Positions 23,801 to 35,087 of a stretch of 64,000 nucleotides of DNA are shown here, in pieces. Within the stretch, counting starts at the first letter, position 1. Each line of letters opens with the position of its first letter. Source of the DNA: Stereocaulon alpinum (Eukaryota > Ascomycota > Lecanoromycetes > Lecanorales > Stereocaulaceae). The position numbers and the translations under genes were made by a program. The stretch is taken from positions 176,823 through 240,822 of the forward strand of contig JAEUBA010000050.1 in assembly GCA_018257865.1 (NCBI GenBank), read 5' to 3'. A model generated the notes under the pieces. The model was given only the letters and a program-made list of their open reading frames with translations. It searched no databases and was not told the origin of the DNA.

Positions 23801-24384
23801 GAAATCGGGTGGCCATATTTGCTGCTTCAAACATAGATCCCAAGGGCGTTACGTGGACGGAGCTTGGTCCTTTTAACGTGATTGCGGCACGCTTTACCAG
23901 TTTGGCGAGGGCAGCGGCAGCATTAGCCAAGGAGCAGGGTTTGGCCTTTGAACCTCAGGCTCTTTTCGTACCATCGATGGCGGACTATGATTTCGTTATT
24001 CATCTAGCTCCGAAGTTCGCTAGGGGACAGCACGGAGCAGAGAAGGCTGTGGAGCCTGTGTTCAAGAACTTGCAAACTCGAACGCAAGAGGATAGGAGTC
24101 GGCTTGGCTTCAATCCTGTGCGTATGTACGTGGATGAGCTGAGGAAGCTTTACGGGAGTAATATTGTGTTCTTCTATAATTCACAAGGTGGCTCCGTGAT
24201 TGCTGGCTTGTGGAATCCGCAGACTGGACCGAGGCCGTGGAAAATCGGTGTGCCATACAACACAATTCCGTTGGCTTCGTCTGGTGACGGAGAAGGTTAC
24301 GTCAGCATCAACAAGAATACGACATTGCACGACATTGCAAGACTGGGTGGGGACATGCTCTCGCGAATCGAAGTCAAGAAATAG
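20874..24384 (+). CDS. UTP22: U3 snoRNP/90S pre-ribosome protein Utp22 (Nrap family)
   Basis: Nucleolar factor of the small-subunit processome (UTP-C module) needed for 18S rRNA maturation. Exons: 20874-21218, 21277-21477 and 21526-24384; 1134 aa, the usual size. The N-terminus is basic (MVPPAYKKRKLSP). Nrap signatures include ANINVVGSYARKT, KDYLNYRYFHKRAYYLACLA, LSGGGFGAFEWACMMALLLQ, FWGEKAELRRFKDGSIQESL and HTQALRILSTRFPLLSPCIR. These belong to nucleotidyltransferase-like repeats, probably non-catalytic. Intron 2 (21478-21525) is 48 nt without a stop, so unspliced reading adds 16 foreign residues before SIFQDKDY. The ATG at 20874 is the first in frame after the divergent CGS promoter. Confidence 0.94.
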
Positions 24385-24753
24385 CACCTGAATATGAAGA
24401 TAGGCTCCATGATTGGCAGACCTATGTCACAGTCTCTTAACCTAGCTAATCTTGTGGGTAGCAGAATGGCCTGGACGGGCGTGCACGAAATCCACTTGTG
24501 TAGCTCAAGCTACAGGAAGTGACACATGGACAGCTGGTCAATGAACCATAATCGGACAAGGTTTTGGAATCGTCCGCCCCAGGTGATAGAGCAATCACTA
24601 TCTGTTCCACAATTACTCAAGTTGGAGCAATATCCGAAATAATGTATCACCCGCGGGCCAACGCACGTAGAAAATGATGCATATGCCCTTGGTATCATAT
24701 TTGGCGCCTGCAATGCTAAGATGCCTCGCTTAAAGCATGCAGAAACAAGATCT
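24385..24753. other. Convergent intergenic region UTP22/POM152
   Basis: This 369-bp stretch lies between converging 3' ends. I see nothing beyond presumptive 3' UTRs. Confidence 0.6.
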
Positions 24754-27700
24754 TCATCTGTTCGTTAACAACTTTTGGCCCGGCTTTCCCGGTACCTTCT
24801 GGGTTGAGAAAGCACAATACTTGTCTCTGATAGATACCACCTCGTACATTCCCTCGTCGGATGCTCTGATTGTCTTGCTGTATTCATGCGAAATTTCATT
24901 CTTGGTCTCCAGGACTTCGGGCTTCCTACCCTTTGGCGGGGTAGTGCTGCGAGTATAGCTAACAATTGTCAGCATTGTTGGTGCTGAACAATGGTGGAGA
25001 GACTCACGTGAAATGAAAGGGTGGCGTTCCCCCAAATTCGAACAAAATTTCTGCTTCGCCACCTTCATGAATATCTACCGTCGCGGTCCTTCCCTTGCTT
25101 ACCCTGACACTAGGCATCTCATGGATCACCTTCGTGATCTTGGTCTTCGCTTTACAAGCATCAGTACTCCTTTGGTCACTCAGTGCTGTGACCGTGAAAA
25201 CTCCAGGCTTCTCCGCTATACGTCTGAATTCTGTCGAGCTTACAGCAGCTTTGCGCTCACGGTCCTGAAAGGTGTAGAACACGTTGAAAGGAGGTGTACC
25301 AGATAGTGTGTAGGATATACGGTCACCAACGCAGTAGTCCGTCCGTTCCTCAAGTGGTGATATGCTTGGGATATCTGCGACGCTGACTTGGACATGAGGT
25401 GCATTGAAATTCATCTTCCGCTGGCAACCGCGAGAGTCTTGAACTTTTCGAATGGTAACGGAATGGGTCCCAAGCGTCAAGACCTTGTGCGGAATGTGCA
25501 ACTTGTAGTGGTTTGAGACTATGTTTGGGACGTTGATGACTTCTGGCTTTGTGTTCATGTGCTGCTTGATCTCTAGTTCGAGATGGAATGGTGGTTGACC
25601 AACCAAGTTGATTGGCACTACCTCACCGCCGGCTTCCTCTTCTTCTTCTTGGCAATATCTGTAGGTCTTGCCGGCTTCGGTAAAATAAGCTGAAGGTCTT
25701 GGATGAACGCGTTGCTGGACAATCAAAGGGGAAAACCTCCTCTGATCATGGTTGTACGAGGTGTCTCCCAACTTCGAGAACTTATATTCGTATAATCCGG
25801 CTTCCGAAGTCTCCATTCTCAAAGAAGCCATGTGTAGGCCCGCACTGAACTTCTTAGGGCTCATTGACTGCGAGCCAGAATCGGGCTTGTGACGTTGCTC
25901 ATATTCAACGTTGAAGGGGGCTGTACCGGTGAAAGCAACCTCTGTAACATCTTCATCACCTTCGCAGACCTCCTTCTTTACATACCGCTCTCCGATGCGT
26001 TCAACCATCTGGCTTTCCGCGATCTGAATGGAGGGTCGAGGAATCCAGCGGACGGTGAATGAGTTGGCGGCTAGGTCCACAGAACCAGGGCAACTGGCGT
26101 CATGGACGTCAACAATCTCGTAGGTCCCTTCATTAGTGATCTCAATCTGGTCGTTGCTATTACGCAAGGTTTGTTGCACTGGTTGACCTTGAACTTCCTC
26201 GCCGTTTCGGTATGTTACCGTCCAGGGCGATTCGCCTTGCAGTCTAACGGGTAGACCTATCTTCCTACCCTCTAAAGCTTGGATGCTTCGCTTTCCTTCT
26301 AGGTGACCAAAGCCAGCCCGTGGCCTTTGCAACCCGACGTCAACTACCGCTTCGTCTTTGAGGAAGACTTTGCATCCAGATTGGTCCGTAATGGCCGTCA
26401 GCGCTAGAGTGTATTCTCCGCCATTTTTCAAAGAATCCGTAGTGAGCATATGAATTGATTCCACGATGTCGGTAATTTTGTGCTTCTGCCGTCGGCCGCG
26501 ATGCACCAATTCGTAGTCGATTGTATAGGGCAATTCACCCAAGATCTGGATAGCGAAAGTTACCGGCTCTTCGATACATGCTTTCCGTGCTGGCTTGGCG
26601 TCCAAAATGCGTGCTGCAGCTGGAGGTTTGACGTCCTGTTCTAAGATCATCTTTTTGTGCGCTAGTGATCTGGGATCGCCATACACTGCATCACTGATGC
26701 CAGTAAATTCGTAGATATAGTGGCCAGCATGCATCGGTTTCAGCTCAAGTTGCGTGTGAAGGCGGTCGACCTCCTGAACTTTCGGTACAACGCTTCCCCC
26801 TTTCTGTCGGATATTATATAAGACAAGGAATGGTGGTGTTCCGAACATGTCCAGGTCAACAAGAAGGCCAATGGAGTTGCCAGCACATTTGTCTGGAATG
26901 TTCTCGGCGCTGATGGAGAGATCTGGCTCAGGCGGATTCATGAGGAGACATGAAGACGGCTCCATGACTTCGCCGTCGCAAAAGTGCGTGCTAATAGATT
27001 GAAGGGAATACAAACCTGGCTCACGAATTCTGGGTCCATCTCTCGGGTGCATAATAACTACTTCGTTGAGCGTTGCTGAGGCTGAGTGTTTTTGATCTGG
27101 AAGTATATCATTTTGCGGAGTGAAAAGATAAGAAAGAGTGTATGGAGCATCCTCAGCCTTGCCAGACCCGGTCGAGCTCAATTGGAGGGGAAGTGGTTTA
27201 GACTTGCCCTTCTCAACCTTGATCGGGTGTTGCGAATCGTATTCGCGTAGTGCGACTCTAGGTCGCTCATGAACCAGGAAATGTTGCTCCAATCGACGAC
27301 CTTTAAGCGTTTTCTGTTGACTTTGCTCAAGAGTGCGAAGATGAGAATAGTTTGCAACATTGCCGCAGGCATCTTGAACTTCGTCGATCGTATATTGCCA
27401 ACCTCCACTGACACCAAGTGACTCATTCAAAGGAATTTCTATGGACTGAGCTCGTGCCCAGGAAACATCTGCGTGAGCTGCTGAATCTAGCGAAACCAAG
27501 GCACCTGTCGTGCGTTGTCGAGCCAAAGGCGAATTCAAGTTGTCCGGGTGTATACTCAGGACAACGTGTCCATGATTGTCCCCATTCACAGTCTTGCTGT
27601 ACTTGATTTTCAGAGGTGGCGTTGCATCCACATGGAGGTAGAAATCCGACAAAGCACCCTTGCATTTGTCCTGCGGCGCCGCCTTCACCATAGCCGTTGG

Positions 27701-28725
27701 GCAATTGACAATGAGGGTATCCGACATCCTTCTCTGAACCTCAAGCTTAGATTCGTCCACTACTTTCTGAAGTCGATAAAAGCCGGTTTCCTTGACCATA
27801 TATCGAAGAATCCGTGGGCTTAGACAATCGTTCTTGGCATGTTCCTTGTCTGCTTGTCTCTTGAGTCGGCTGATTTCTTTCGCAGTCACAGTTATGGTCT
27901 CGTTAACATTCGTATCGAGGTCTACTCGAAGTAGTTCTATCAGGATTGGATTTGTTTGATTGATGCGAATGGGCAAATTGACAGAAGCTTGTGAGCCTCC
28001 CAGACAAAAGGGGCTTTGATTCGGGTTGAGCATGGCGGAACTGCGCAATATTAGATCGTACGTGATGTAAAGAAGAGCCATTGCCATACCCTTCAGGCAA
28101 GATATGGATTATTTGCTTTCCCAGTATCAGAGATGCGTTGTGGAGAATTGAAGCCGACTTGACACTTCTTTCTGAAACAGCGAGCTCTCTATCGTACAGA
28201 AGCTTGCTAAACGCAGCTAGCCATGCTGTAAGGGGTATCTGCTATAATGTAAGCATGTCTCTGTGAACGATGGGTGGATGGCCGGGAACAGACCGGAATG
28301 CGGAACATCAGAAAGGCGTTCAGAAATGTATGGAGAATAACCAGCATTGCTGTAGTTGAGGATGACCATTGTAGCCATGGAATTTGAAATTCGGGCAGCC
28401 CATAGAGGAAGATCGAGTCAATTGCAAGCCATTTCATAAATAGCCATAAGGATTCTGTCTCGTCCGTGACCAAACCGAAGAAATCTGTAAATCGCCATAC
28501 GTTCAAGCCAGCATAAAACAGAAAGACGTATAGCCTCTGGGAAGGTGCGTCGATGAGCGTAAAAGGTATCGTCGGTTTGGGGCCATTCGCCTGGGATGGT
28601 GCCGCTGGTGGCATAGGTGATCGAGGGCCCTGCGTCCCGGGAGAGGGCGCATTCTTATCATAGCTCTTCTTTACAGACCCTGGAGAAGGTGGATAGGCCG
28701 ATCGGAGGCGAGGAGTTCCGCTCAT
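24754..28725 (-). CDS. POM152: Nuclear pore membrane glycoprotein Pom152
   Basis: Transmembrane nucleoporin anchoring the pore complex in the nuclear envelope. Exons: 28725-28294, 28238-28090, 28040-25008 and 24958-24754; 1272 aa, as in the family. A Pro/Ser-rich cytosolic N-terminus is followed by hydrophobic segments within about residues 60-170. The family stretch SERSVKSASILHNASLILG and the block HILPEGSAMLNPNQSPFCLG come next. The large lumenal part shows repeated Ig-like units, each marked by a G-x-P-[FYW] step: GTPPFLVLY, GELPYTIDY, GESPWTVTY, GTAPFNVEY, GQPPFHLEL, GTPPFNVFY and GTPPFHFTY. The last repeat is cut by the 49-nt final intron. For intron 1 I used the second of two adjacent AGs (giving FRIP|IPLTAW). 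Confidence 0.94.
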
Positions 28726-29227
28726 GGCATCCTCAACGCCTTTGGTATCTTTACGCTCGGTGTTGATTCAACAATGCTTTCTCTAGCCGCTTAACGGGCC
28801 TCTCAGACGATTTCGACGTGTAGTGTCAGTACTACGCATTGACTGCCTTATTATGAGCCACATTAATTCTTAAGACGCGTCCCATATGCGCACATTGTGT
28901 GTCGTAATGGTTGAATCTTAAGTCTTGTTCACAATGCCATCAGGCGCTAAAGCAAATAGCCGCGCTGACGCGCTTCGTGAATATATCTTGGCATGTGTAT
29001 TAGACCTCCTCTCTGTCCTCTGAGGTAGGCTTCGCCTTCTATGGAATGACTTCCGCTTACCGCTTACAACGCAAGCCGGTAGTAGCCGGTTACTTATGAA
29101 TATTGGCCGCTTGAAGACGGTCAAACCATGATGGATTTCCTCCTCATGTTCACAGGACGACGGACTTTCGTAACAACTATCTCAGCCTCTTTCACGCCGC
29201 CTCCGTAGACCGAGACCTTTCCAAAAT
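28726..29227. other. Divergent promoter region POM152/UCH37
   Basis: This 502-bp stretch lies between two ATGs on opposite strands. No gene is seen. Confidence 0.55.
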
Positions 29228-30884
29228 ATGACTGAACGCTCGAGGAGGAAGCGAGCAGGCAACAAGTCTAACGATAGACCTTACCAGAAGGTTTTCACTA
29301 GTGAGCCTTCAGCCCCAGCAAATGCAGAGGACAAACGTCTCTGGAAAGGCTTTTGTGAGATCGAGTCAGAACCAGTATGTGCCTTGTCTATGTGTGCTCA
29401 TAGCTGACACTGTTTACTCATGGATGGCCTAGGCTTTTTTCAATGTTATGCTCAAAAGGTTTGGTGTTCAGGGTGTTAAGGTTCAGGAGGTGGTCTCATT
29501 AGATGACGAATTGCTCATTTTCCTGCCGTAAGCCGTTGCACTACCAATGAATTTGAGGTGAAAATGTATCTAATGCGCAAAAAAGTCGGCCCGTTTACGG
29601 TCTTATCTTTCTGTTCAAATGGATTGAAGAAGATCCTGACAAACAGGAGCAAAGCTGCCCTGAAGGTGTCTGGTTCGCCAATCAGGTCTCACCCTCATCT
29701 CAATATGCTGATTGGTATAGCTGATACCGGCTTAGACCATCAACAATGCTTGTGCGAGTGTTGCGTTGCTAAACATTGTCAACAACGTTCCCAGTATTGA
29801 ACTTGGAGACAACCTTCGAGCTTTCAAGGACTTCACATCAAATTTCACCCCTGCCCTAAGGGGTGATGCTATTGCGAACTTCGACTTTGTTAAACAGGTC
29901 CATAATTCATTTGCAAGGTAACTCAAGCCCCACCGCGCTAAGGCTCCAGTAAGAAGTATAGATGCATGCGTCTGTTGTGCCAACATGCCGCACTGGAAGA
30001 CAGGCTGACATACCAAGGAAAATGGACCTGCTCAACGGAGATCTTCTACTTAAGAATGAGGCTACATCGAAAGGCAAGGGAAAGAAAGGCAAGATGAAGG
30101 ATGATGAGAATGAAGCAGGGTTCCACTTCATCGCTTTCGTGCCCATCGAAAACCAACTGTGGAAGCTCGATGGACTAGAGCGCCAGCCAGTGTGCCTTGG
30201 TGAGCAATTTCCATTATCGACTTCTATCTCCGACCTCGTAAAATTGCTTCTCATGTTCTAATTGCAGGCCCAATCGCTGGAGACTGGCTTGGACAAGCAA
30301 AACCCGAGATTGAGGCCCGTATGGCCCAATACGAAGAAGGGCAGATCGAGTTCGCCATCTTGAGCCTCGTTCGCGATCCGCTACTCAACCATGTCTCATC
30401 TTTGGCTCAGAACATCAAGAGCATTGCTGCGCTGTCCGCTCAACTTGACCGAGTCAAACCTGACTGGCAAGACTCTACGGCAGGCCCAACCAATGGCCAC
30501 GTTCGTGAGCCCCAGGGCCTGTTGAGCTGCCCGGATTTGGCGTACCACCTTACACAGGAGGAAATTAACCAAGCAAAGCTTCCGGAAAAGGTGGTGGATC
30601 TTTGTCTTAACAATGTGGCGTCAGTCATAATAGAACACCGCCAGGAGCTTCTTACCAACCAAGCAGAGCTGCGAATGTCGATTAAAGAGGAGATGCAGTC
30701 TAATATTTCAGATGAGGAAAGGGCTGCTGCTAGAAGCTGCGACTATGGTGCAAGTATGCAGGGCTTTATTCGAAAGCTGAGGCTGAAAAAGCAGGCTGAG
30801 CAGGCTGCAAAGGCTGCGCAGGTCGAGCTAGACGAGAAGGACAAACTGGACGACCTAGCATTAAACAGTGTGACTATGAGTTGA
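29228..30884 (+). CDS. Ubiquitin C-terminal hydrolase, UCH37/UCHL5 type
   Basis: Cysteine protease that removes ubiquitin; UCH37 orthologues act on the proteasome or chromatin remodellers. Exons: 29228-29374, 29433-29527, 29586-29685, 29736-29917, 30018-30199 and 30268-30884; 440 aa. The catalytic set is complete: oxyanion Q114 and nucleophile C120 in FANQTINNACASVALL, H211 in GFHFIAFVP, and D226 in LWKLDGLERQP. The N-terminal extension is basic, and the start of the UCH fold reads WKGFCEIESEPAFFNVMLK. The C-terminal part contains the UCH37-like helix MQGFIRKLRLKKQAEQ. A Lys/Gly-rich insert (residues about 193-203) lies in the crossover loop region. One intron is 100 nt; the others are 50-68 nt. 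Confidence 0.92.
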
Positions 30885-31499
30885 GTCAATACAGGCCCAT
30901 GGCTGTAATTTTACTGAAAGAAAATGTTCTGCGAAAACAAGGACACTGCCACCAATGCAGATTGAAAGCAATTAGTTCTACACACGGCGGTCAATAAGCA
31001 AGACTGCCTCAGGTACTGATCTGGTCAAAGAGCACACTACTATATGTTTAGATTCGCCAAGGATCGGACTCGTACTGAGAATAGTGTAATTCAATCGTGT
31101 ACCGTAACGGGAGTGTGCCGCTCAAAGGCTTCCTGAGCCGCACAGTCCCCAAGGAAACCTACAGCAATGGATCACTTTCGTTCCATTCGACCCATTTTCA
31201 TGCGACGTTGCCAACCCTACCTTAGTGAGCGTTTCCAGATACATCGGCTATGCTTTGTGATTCCAAGAACTCCTTCATTATAAAATGTGCACGTGATCGA
31301 CGCGTTTGAACCGGTCCCAGCCCCCACCAAGCCTCTCACTTTGTCCCACTATATACATCCATGCATCAGCAACATCACTCGACATTAGACGCTGGGAGCT
31401 GTGACATGATCGAGCCAGGGAGTTCGCGTCTGAGCTCATCTTGTCGGACAAGACGATACAGGTCACTGTCAAAGTCAAATCCTCTATACGACATCGACA
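30885..31499. other. Intergenic, no gene seen
   Basis: About 615 bp between two plus-strand genes. I see no coding frame with protein-like composition, no repeat and no RNA gene. Confidence 0.5.
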
Positions 31500-32636
31500 A
31501 TGGAAAGACGCGCAAACCCAAAGTCACAGCTCGAGATTGACGAGTGGATACTAGACTACCTTATGTTCATGGCTATCAAGTATGTCCTAGAGGACTACAA
31601 GAGCATGAAAACCCCAGGTGAAGATGCGAGTGGGCAAGGGAAAGCAGGCGTACCCTTGCAGTTAGTGGACTGTAAGCAGCACCGATTACCGCTCAGGCAA
31701 GTCCAATCAGGCTGACTTCAAGAACAGCCTTCCTGAAGATGTTCCGCACCATGCATCCAGGCCATCGCGGAAGCCCCGAGCTACAATTTCGCCTACGTCT
31801 TCTCAAATTCGCGGTCATATTCACGAAGCGGTTCATGCCTTCAGAGACTTCCCCTCCAGGCACAGCCTTGCAGAGACTACGAGATCAGCGTCAGAGACAG
31901 GCCAGCGCGTTTCGCTCTAGTGATCAGTCCCTGTCGAGCTTGAACCTCCCAGATCTTACCGAGTATCTCGCGTCACCAACTCATGCTCGAAACAAACAAG
32001 AACGCCCGTTTGAAAACCCAGAATCCACTCCCGCTCCGTTAACACCATCAACATCCCTTCTTGACACCCTCCCCTTGTTCATGTCCTTGTCAGCAGCTCA
32101 AAATAGCATGAACCAAACAACGATAACAGATGTATGGATGAGGCTGGCGGCTGGCTACATGGCACAAGCTGTTTCAGAGCAGTACCTTGTCTACAAATCG
32201 GAGCGTCATGAGGTGCTACAGGAAGGTTTCGCGTGGGGCTTCGATGCCGAGTGTGGGGCGCAGGAGGGAAGTGATGAATGGCAAATCAATGCTATGTTCT
32301 GGGGCGAGGATGAGATGGTGCCGGGATGGGAGGAGGTCAGGAATGAGCATATGCAGGCTGTATGTCTCAGTAGAACCTCTCTCTTTTTACTTCCTTACTG
32401 ATGACTTCCAGCTTATTCCACCAGCTGGCACCGATTTACAAATGCATCTACACAGTCTGACAGAGCGTGGTCTCTCTACTGCTAAGTTTGAACAATGCGT
32501 TTCGGACTTTTTGGAAGGACTGCTCTTTGGCCAGCCAATGCCGACGCTGGCACAAGTTGAATCAGGGAAGATCGACGGTCTGTCCCGAAGAGACGCACGA
32601 GGGTTACAGGTAGCAGTCGGCATGGCTTCGATATAA
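31500..32636 (+). CDS. Conserved-looking hypothetical protein, 342 aa
   Basis: I do not recognise the family. Exons 31500-31671, 31728-32359 and 32412-32636 close in phase. Splicing joins LQLVD to SFLKMFRTMHPGHRG and EVRNEHMQA to LIPPAGTDLQ, and both junctions read naturally. The protein is soluble with no signal peptide or membrane segment. The middle (about residues 90-150) is Pro/Thr/Ser-rich; helical stretches flank it, such as EIDEWILDYLMFMAIKYVL, LRLLKFAVIFTKRF and WMRLAAGYMAQAVSEQYLV. A distinctive block is INAMFWGEDEMVPGWEEVR. The 3' end lies 252 bp from the convergent FBXO21-like gene. Function is unknown. Confidence 0.78.
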
Positions 32637-32888
32637 TTAGTATTTTGGTGCACAATGTTTTCATAGATACCCCTTTCAGCGTTGTGATTTAGCTCATGTA
32701 GCTCACGCACCCATGAATATAAAGCCGATTTCTCTCTTGAGTTCAGTCGCCGGCCGTGGCATAATATGTACTTGTTCTCTCCATTCTCAGTATATACCAT
32801 GCTAAATGCGTTTCGACGGCACAGCCCAATCAAAGGGTTCATACAGGTCGATGGGTCAGCTAAGGCGATGAATACCAGACGAATGGCA

Positions 32889-34816
32889 TCAATCATCCGG
32901 GTACTCGTCTTTGATATTGCTGACGAACGTCCTACTCGCCTCATCAAATCGTTTGAAATGTTGCCCAGCCAAGGCCATCAATTCTGGATTAACTTCCTGT
33001 TGTACGATTGCAATATTCTCCTCAGCAACATATCGCACGCTTCTGTCGTCAACGCTAGGAATCGTTAGATGACTGCGCGACACAGGCAACAAGGAATCCA
33101 ACTCACAGGACATGGTAGAAGCTTTGATGTTGACCTCTTGACAGTGTATGAATGCCCATATGGTCCATCCAATCAGGTGTGGCCGCACATTCCACATCCC
33201 ATCCAGTAATGACAGCTTGGTAATGATAGCGTTTATGGTGAAAGACCTGGCCGATTCTGTACTTGACTTTCTCTTGCGTATCTCGCGTATTGCGGGCTTT
33301 GATCTGTCTTGGCATACGGTCGCCAGAACGCATAACCCTGATGTTGTCTAACAAACCTCCGTACTGAGTAGGATCCTCGATCAGGGGAAGGATGTGCTTT
33401 TCGATCAATCTAACGTCCATGACTGTTTGTTTTTCCAGACGCTCCAAGATGAAGTGTAGATAGCGGGCGCGTTGCATACCTGCTGAATAATAGCTGCCAT
33501 CCGGAAGAAGCATCAGAGCCCAAAGTGCGGCATAGAACGCGCCCTCGTGGTCAGGGAAGGAGGAGGTTGCTGACCTAGGGCCTGGGCCGTTGTGGCGAGG
33601 GAAAGTCTGTACTGAGTTGATGATATTCTTAGCAGACCGGCGTACGATCTCGTCCGTTGGTGACGCGTCTAGTAGCTCTGGCTGGTGACGGAGAGGGATA
33701 CCAAGAGACTGAAGCTGAGCCTTGAGGTCTTTGGGATCCATTTCTTCGCTGGATCGGAAAGGATCCATGTACATTGGGGTCGAGGTTTCGGCCCCAGGCT
33801 CCAGATTTTGTCCATCCATATTGAGACCAGGCGGAGGCTTGACAATGGAGAGCACATGGAATGGAAAACCACAGGGTTGAGCATTGATACCGAGTCTTTT
33901 CGCTATGCAGCAGTATATGCTCACCGATATCAGGGGTAAGGATGGGTGATCATCATCCTGCAGAGCTATGCCAATAAAGTTGTTTTGCAAATCATGGTAG
34001 TGGGCATCACCCTGGATTCCTGTAAAGTTGCGCCTTCTTAGAAACTCTGCAAGGGTAATAGCTTTACTTCGTGGAGATCGATCGGTGAAGTCGGTATCGT
34101 CCGCTCGAACTTGCTCTGCAATCTGATCGAGGAGAGCAGAAATCTGGGATTCATCAGCGTCATACTCCGTATGCGGTGTCTAAGTTTTCGGACGCACTTC
34201 GTCGAAATCGCCTTTCCTCCCATGAAGGACGAACAAGTCAAAGGCAGCCAGGGCCCTTTCCAATGGTACTGCCTCCCCATTTTTCAGTTTCATCCACTCT
34301 GTAATAGCCATGGTCCGATGTACACTCCCAAGTACAGCAGCGCTATAAAATCTGCCATTTTGCATCAGCGACGAATCCTCTTGTACTTATGGTTGCTGAT
34401 TGATACCGTCGAGCCAGTACGTCCTCAGTGTCATCGCTAACGCTGAGTTGTCGAAGCAGTGTGTCCTTTGCATCATATCCATGTCCAACGATCCTTTCGG
34501 TTTTGTCGATGCGACTCACTTGGCTAGCAAGGATGCTGTCTATCTCTCGACTTATTGAACGATTGATCATGTGTCGCTCAGCGAACAACTGCTTCCAATC
34601 CACTTTCGCAACAGGCTCATTGAACTTTGCTTCTATGTTGCGCTCCGGACTCCAGTAGTGGTACAATGTACGGCAATGGTGCCGCCATAGTAGGGGTTGC
34701 GACAAGTCATTAAATTGCGTGGAGACTTGCTGCAAGATGGGGACAGAGGAGGGTGGAAGGTGGAGGAGGACCTGGTATATGACTTCGGTGGGAAGCTCAC
34801 TAAAGGTCACTGTCAT
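32889..34816 (-). CDS. F-box protein with transglutaminase-like and YccV domains (FBXO21-like)
   Basis: Probable substrate receptor of an SCF ubiquitin ligase. Exons: 34816-34407, 34351-34198, 34143-33107 and 33054-32889; 588 aa. The F-box is at the extreme N-terminus (FSELPTEVIYQVLLHLP, about residues 4-45). The middle contains a transglutaminase-like region with SIYCCIAKRLGINAQPCGFP then FHVLSIV. The C-terminus is a YccV-like (hemimethylated-DNA-binding-type) domain: YRIGQVFHHKRYHYQAVITG, WDVECAATPDWMD and RGQHQSFYHVL, continued after the last intron by VDDRSVRYVAEENI. This three-domain order matches FBXO21. The introns are 52-55 nt. It is divergent from JJJ1 with 271 bp between starts. Confidence 0.9.
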
Positions 34817-35087
34817 GTTTGCGGTCGTTCTGAACGTAACGAAGTTATCTGCGACGGAAACAAAAGCTGTCCATGTGGCGACATGGATGACGCTCAAGTG
34901 CTTCTTGAACCTTTCGATCTTTTCCGGAGATTAGCCGATGATTGGTTCTCGAGATCCCACACCCTGGTACAAGAATAGCTCCTTGCATGTTGTGTCACGG
35001 TGTGGCCAAAAGTCAAGCTGTTTCAACAGTACATTAGGTGACCTGGAAGCTGGACGGACATGGTATGTGGGGCGATATTACAGAGAC

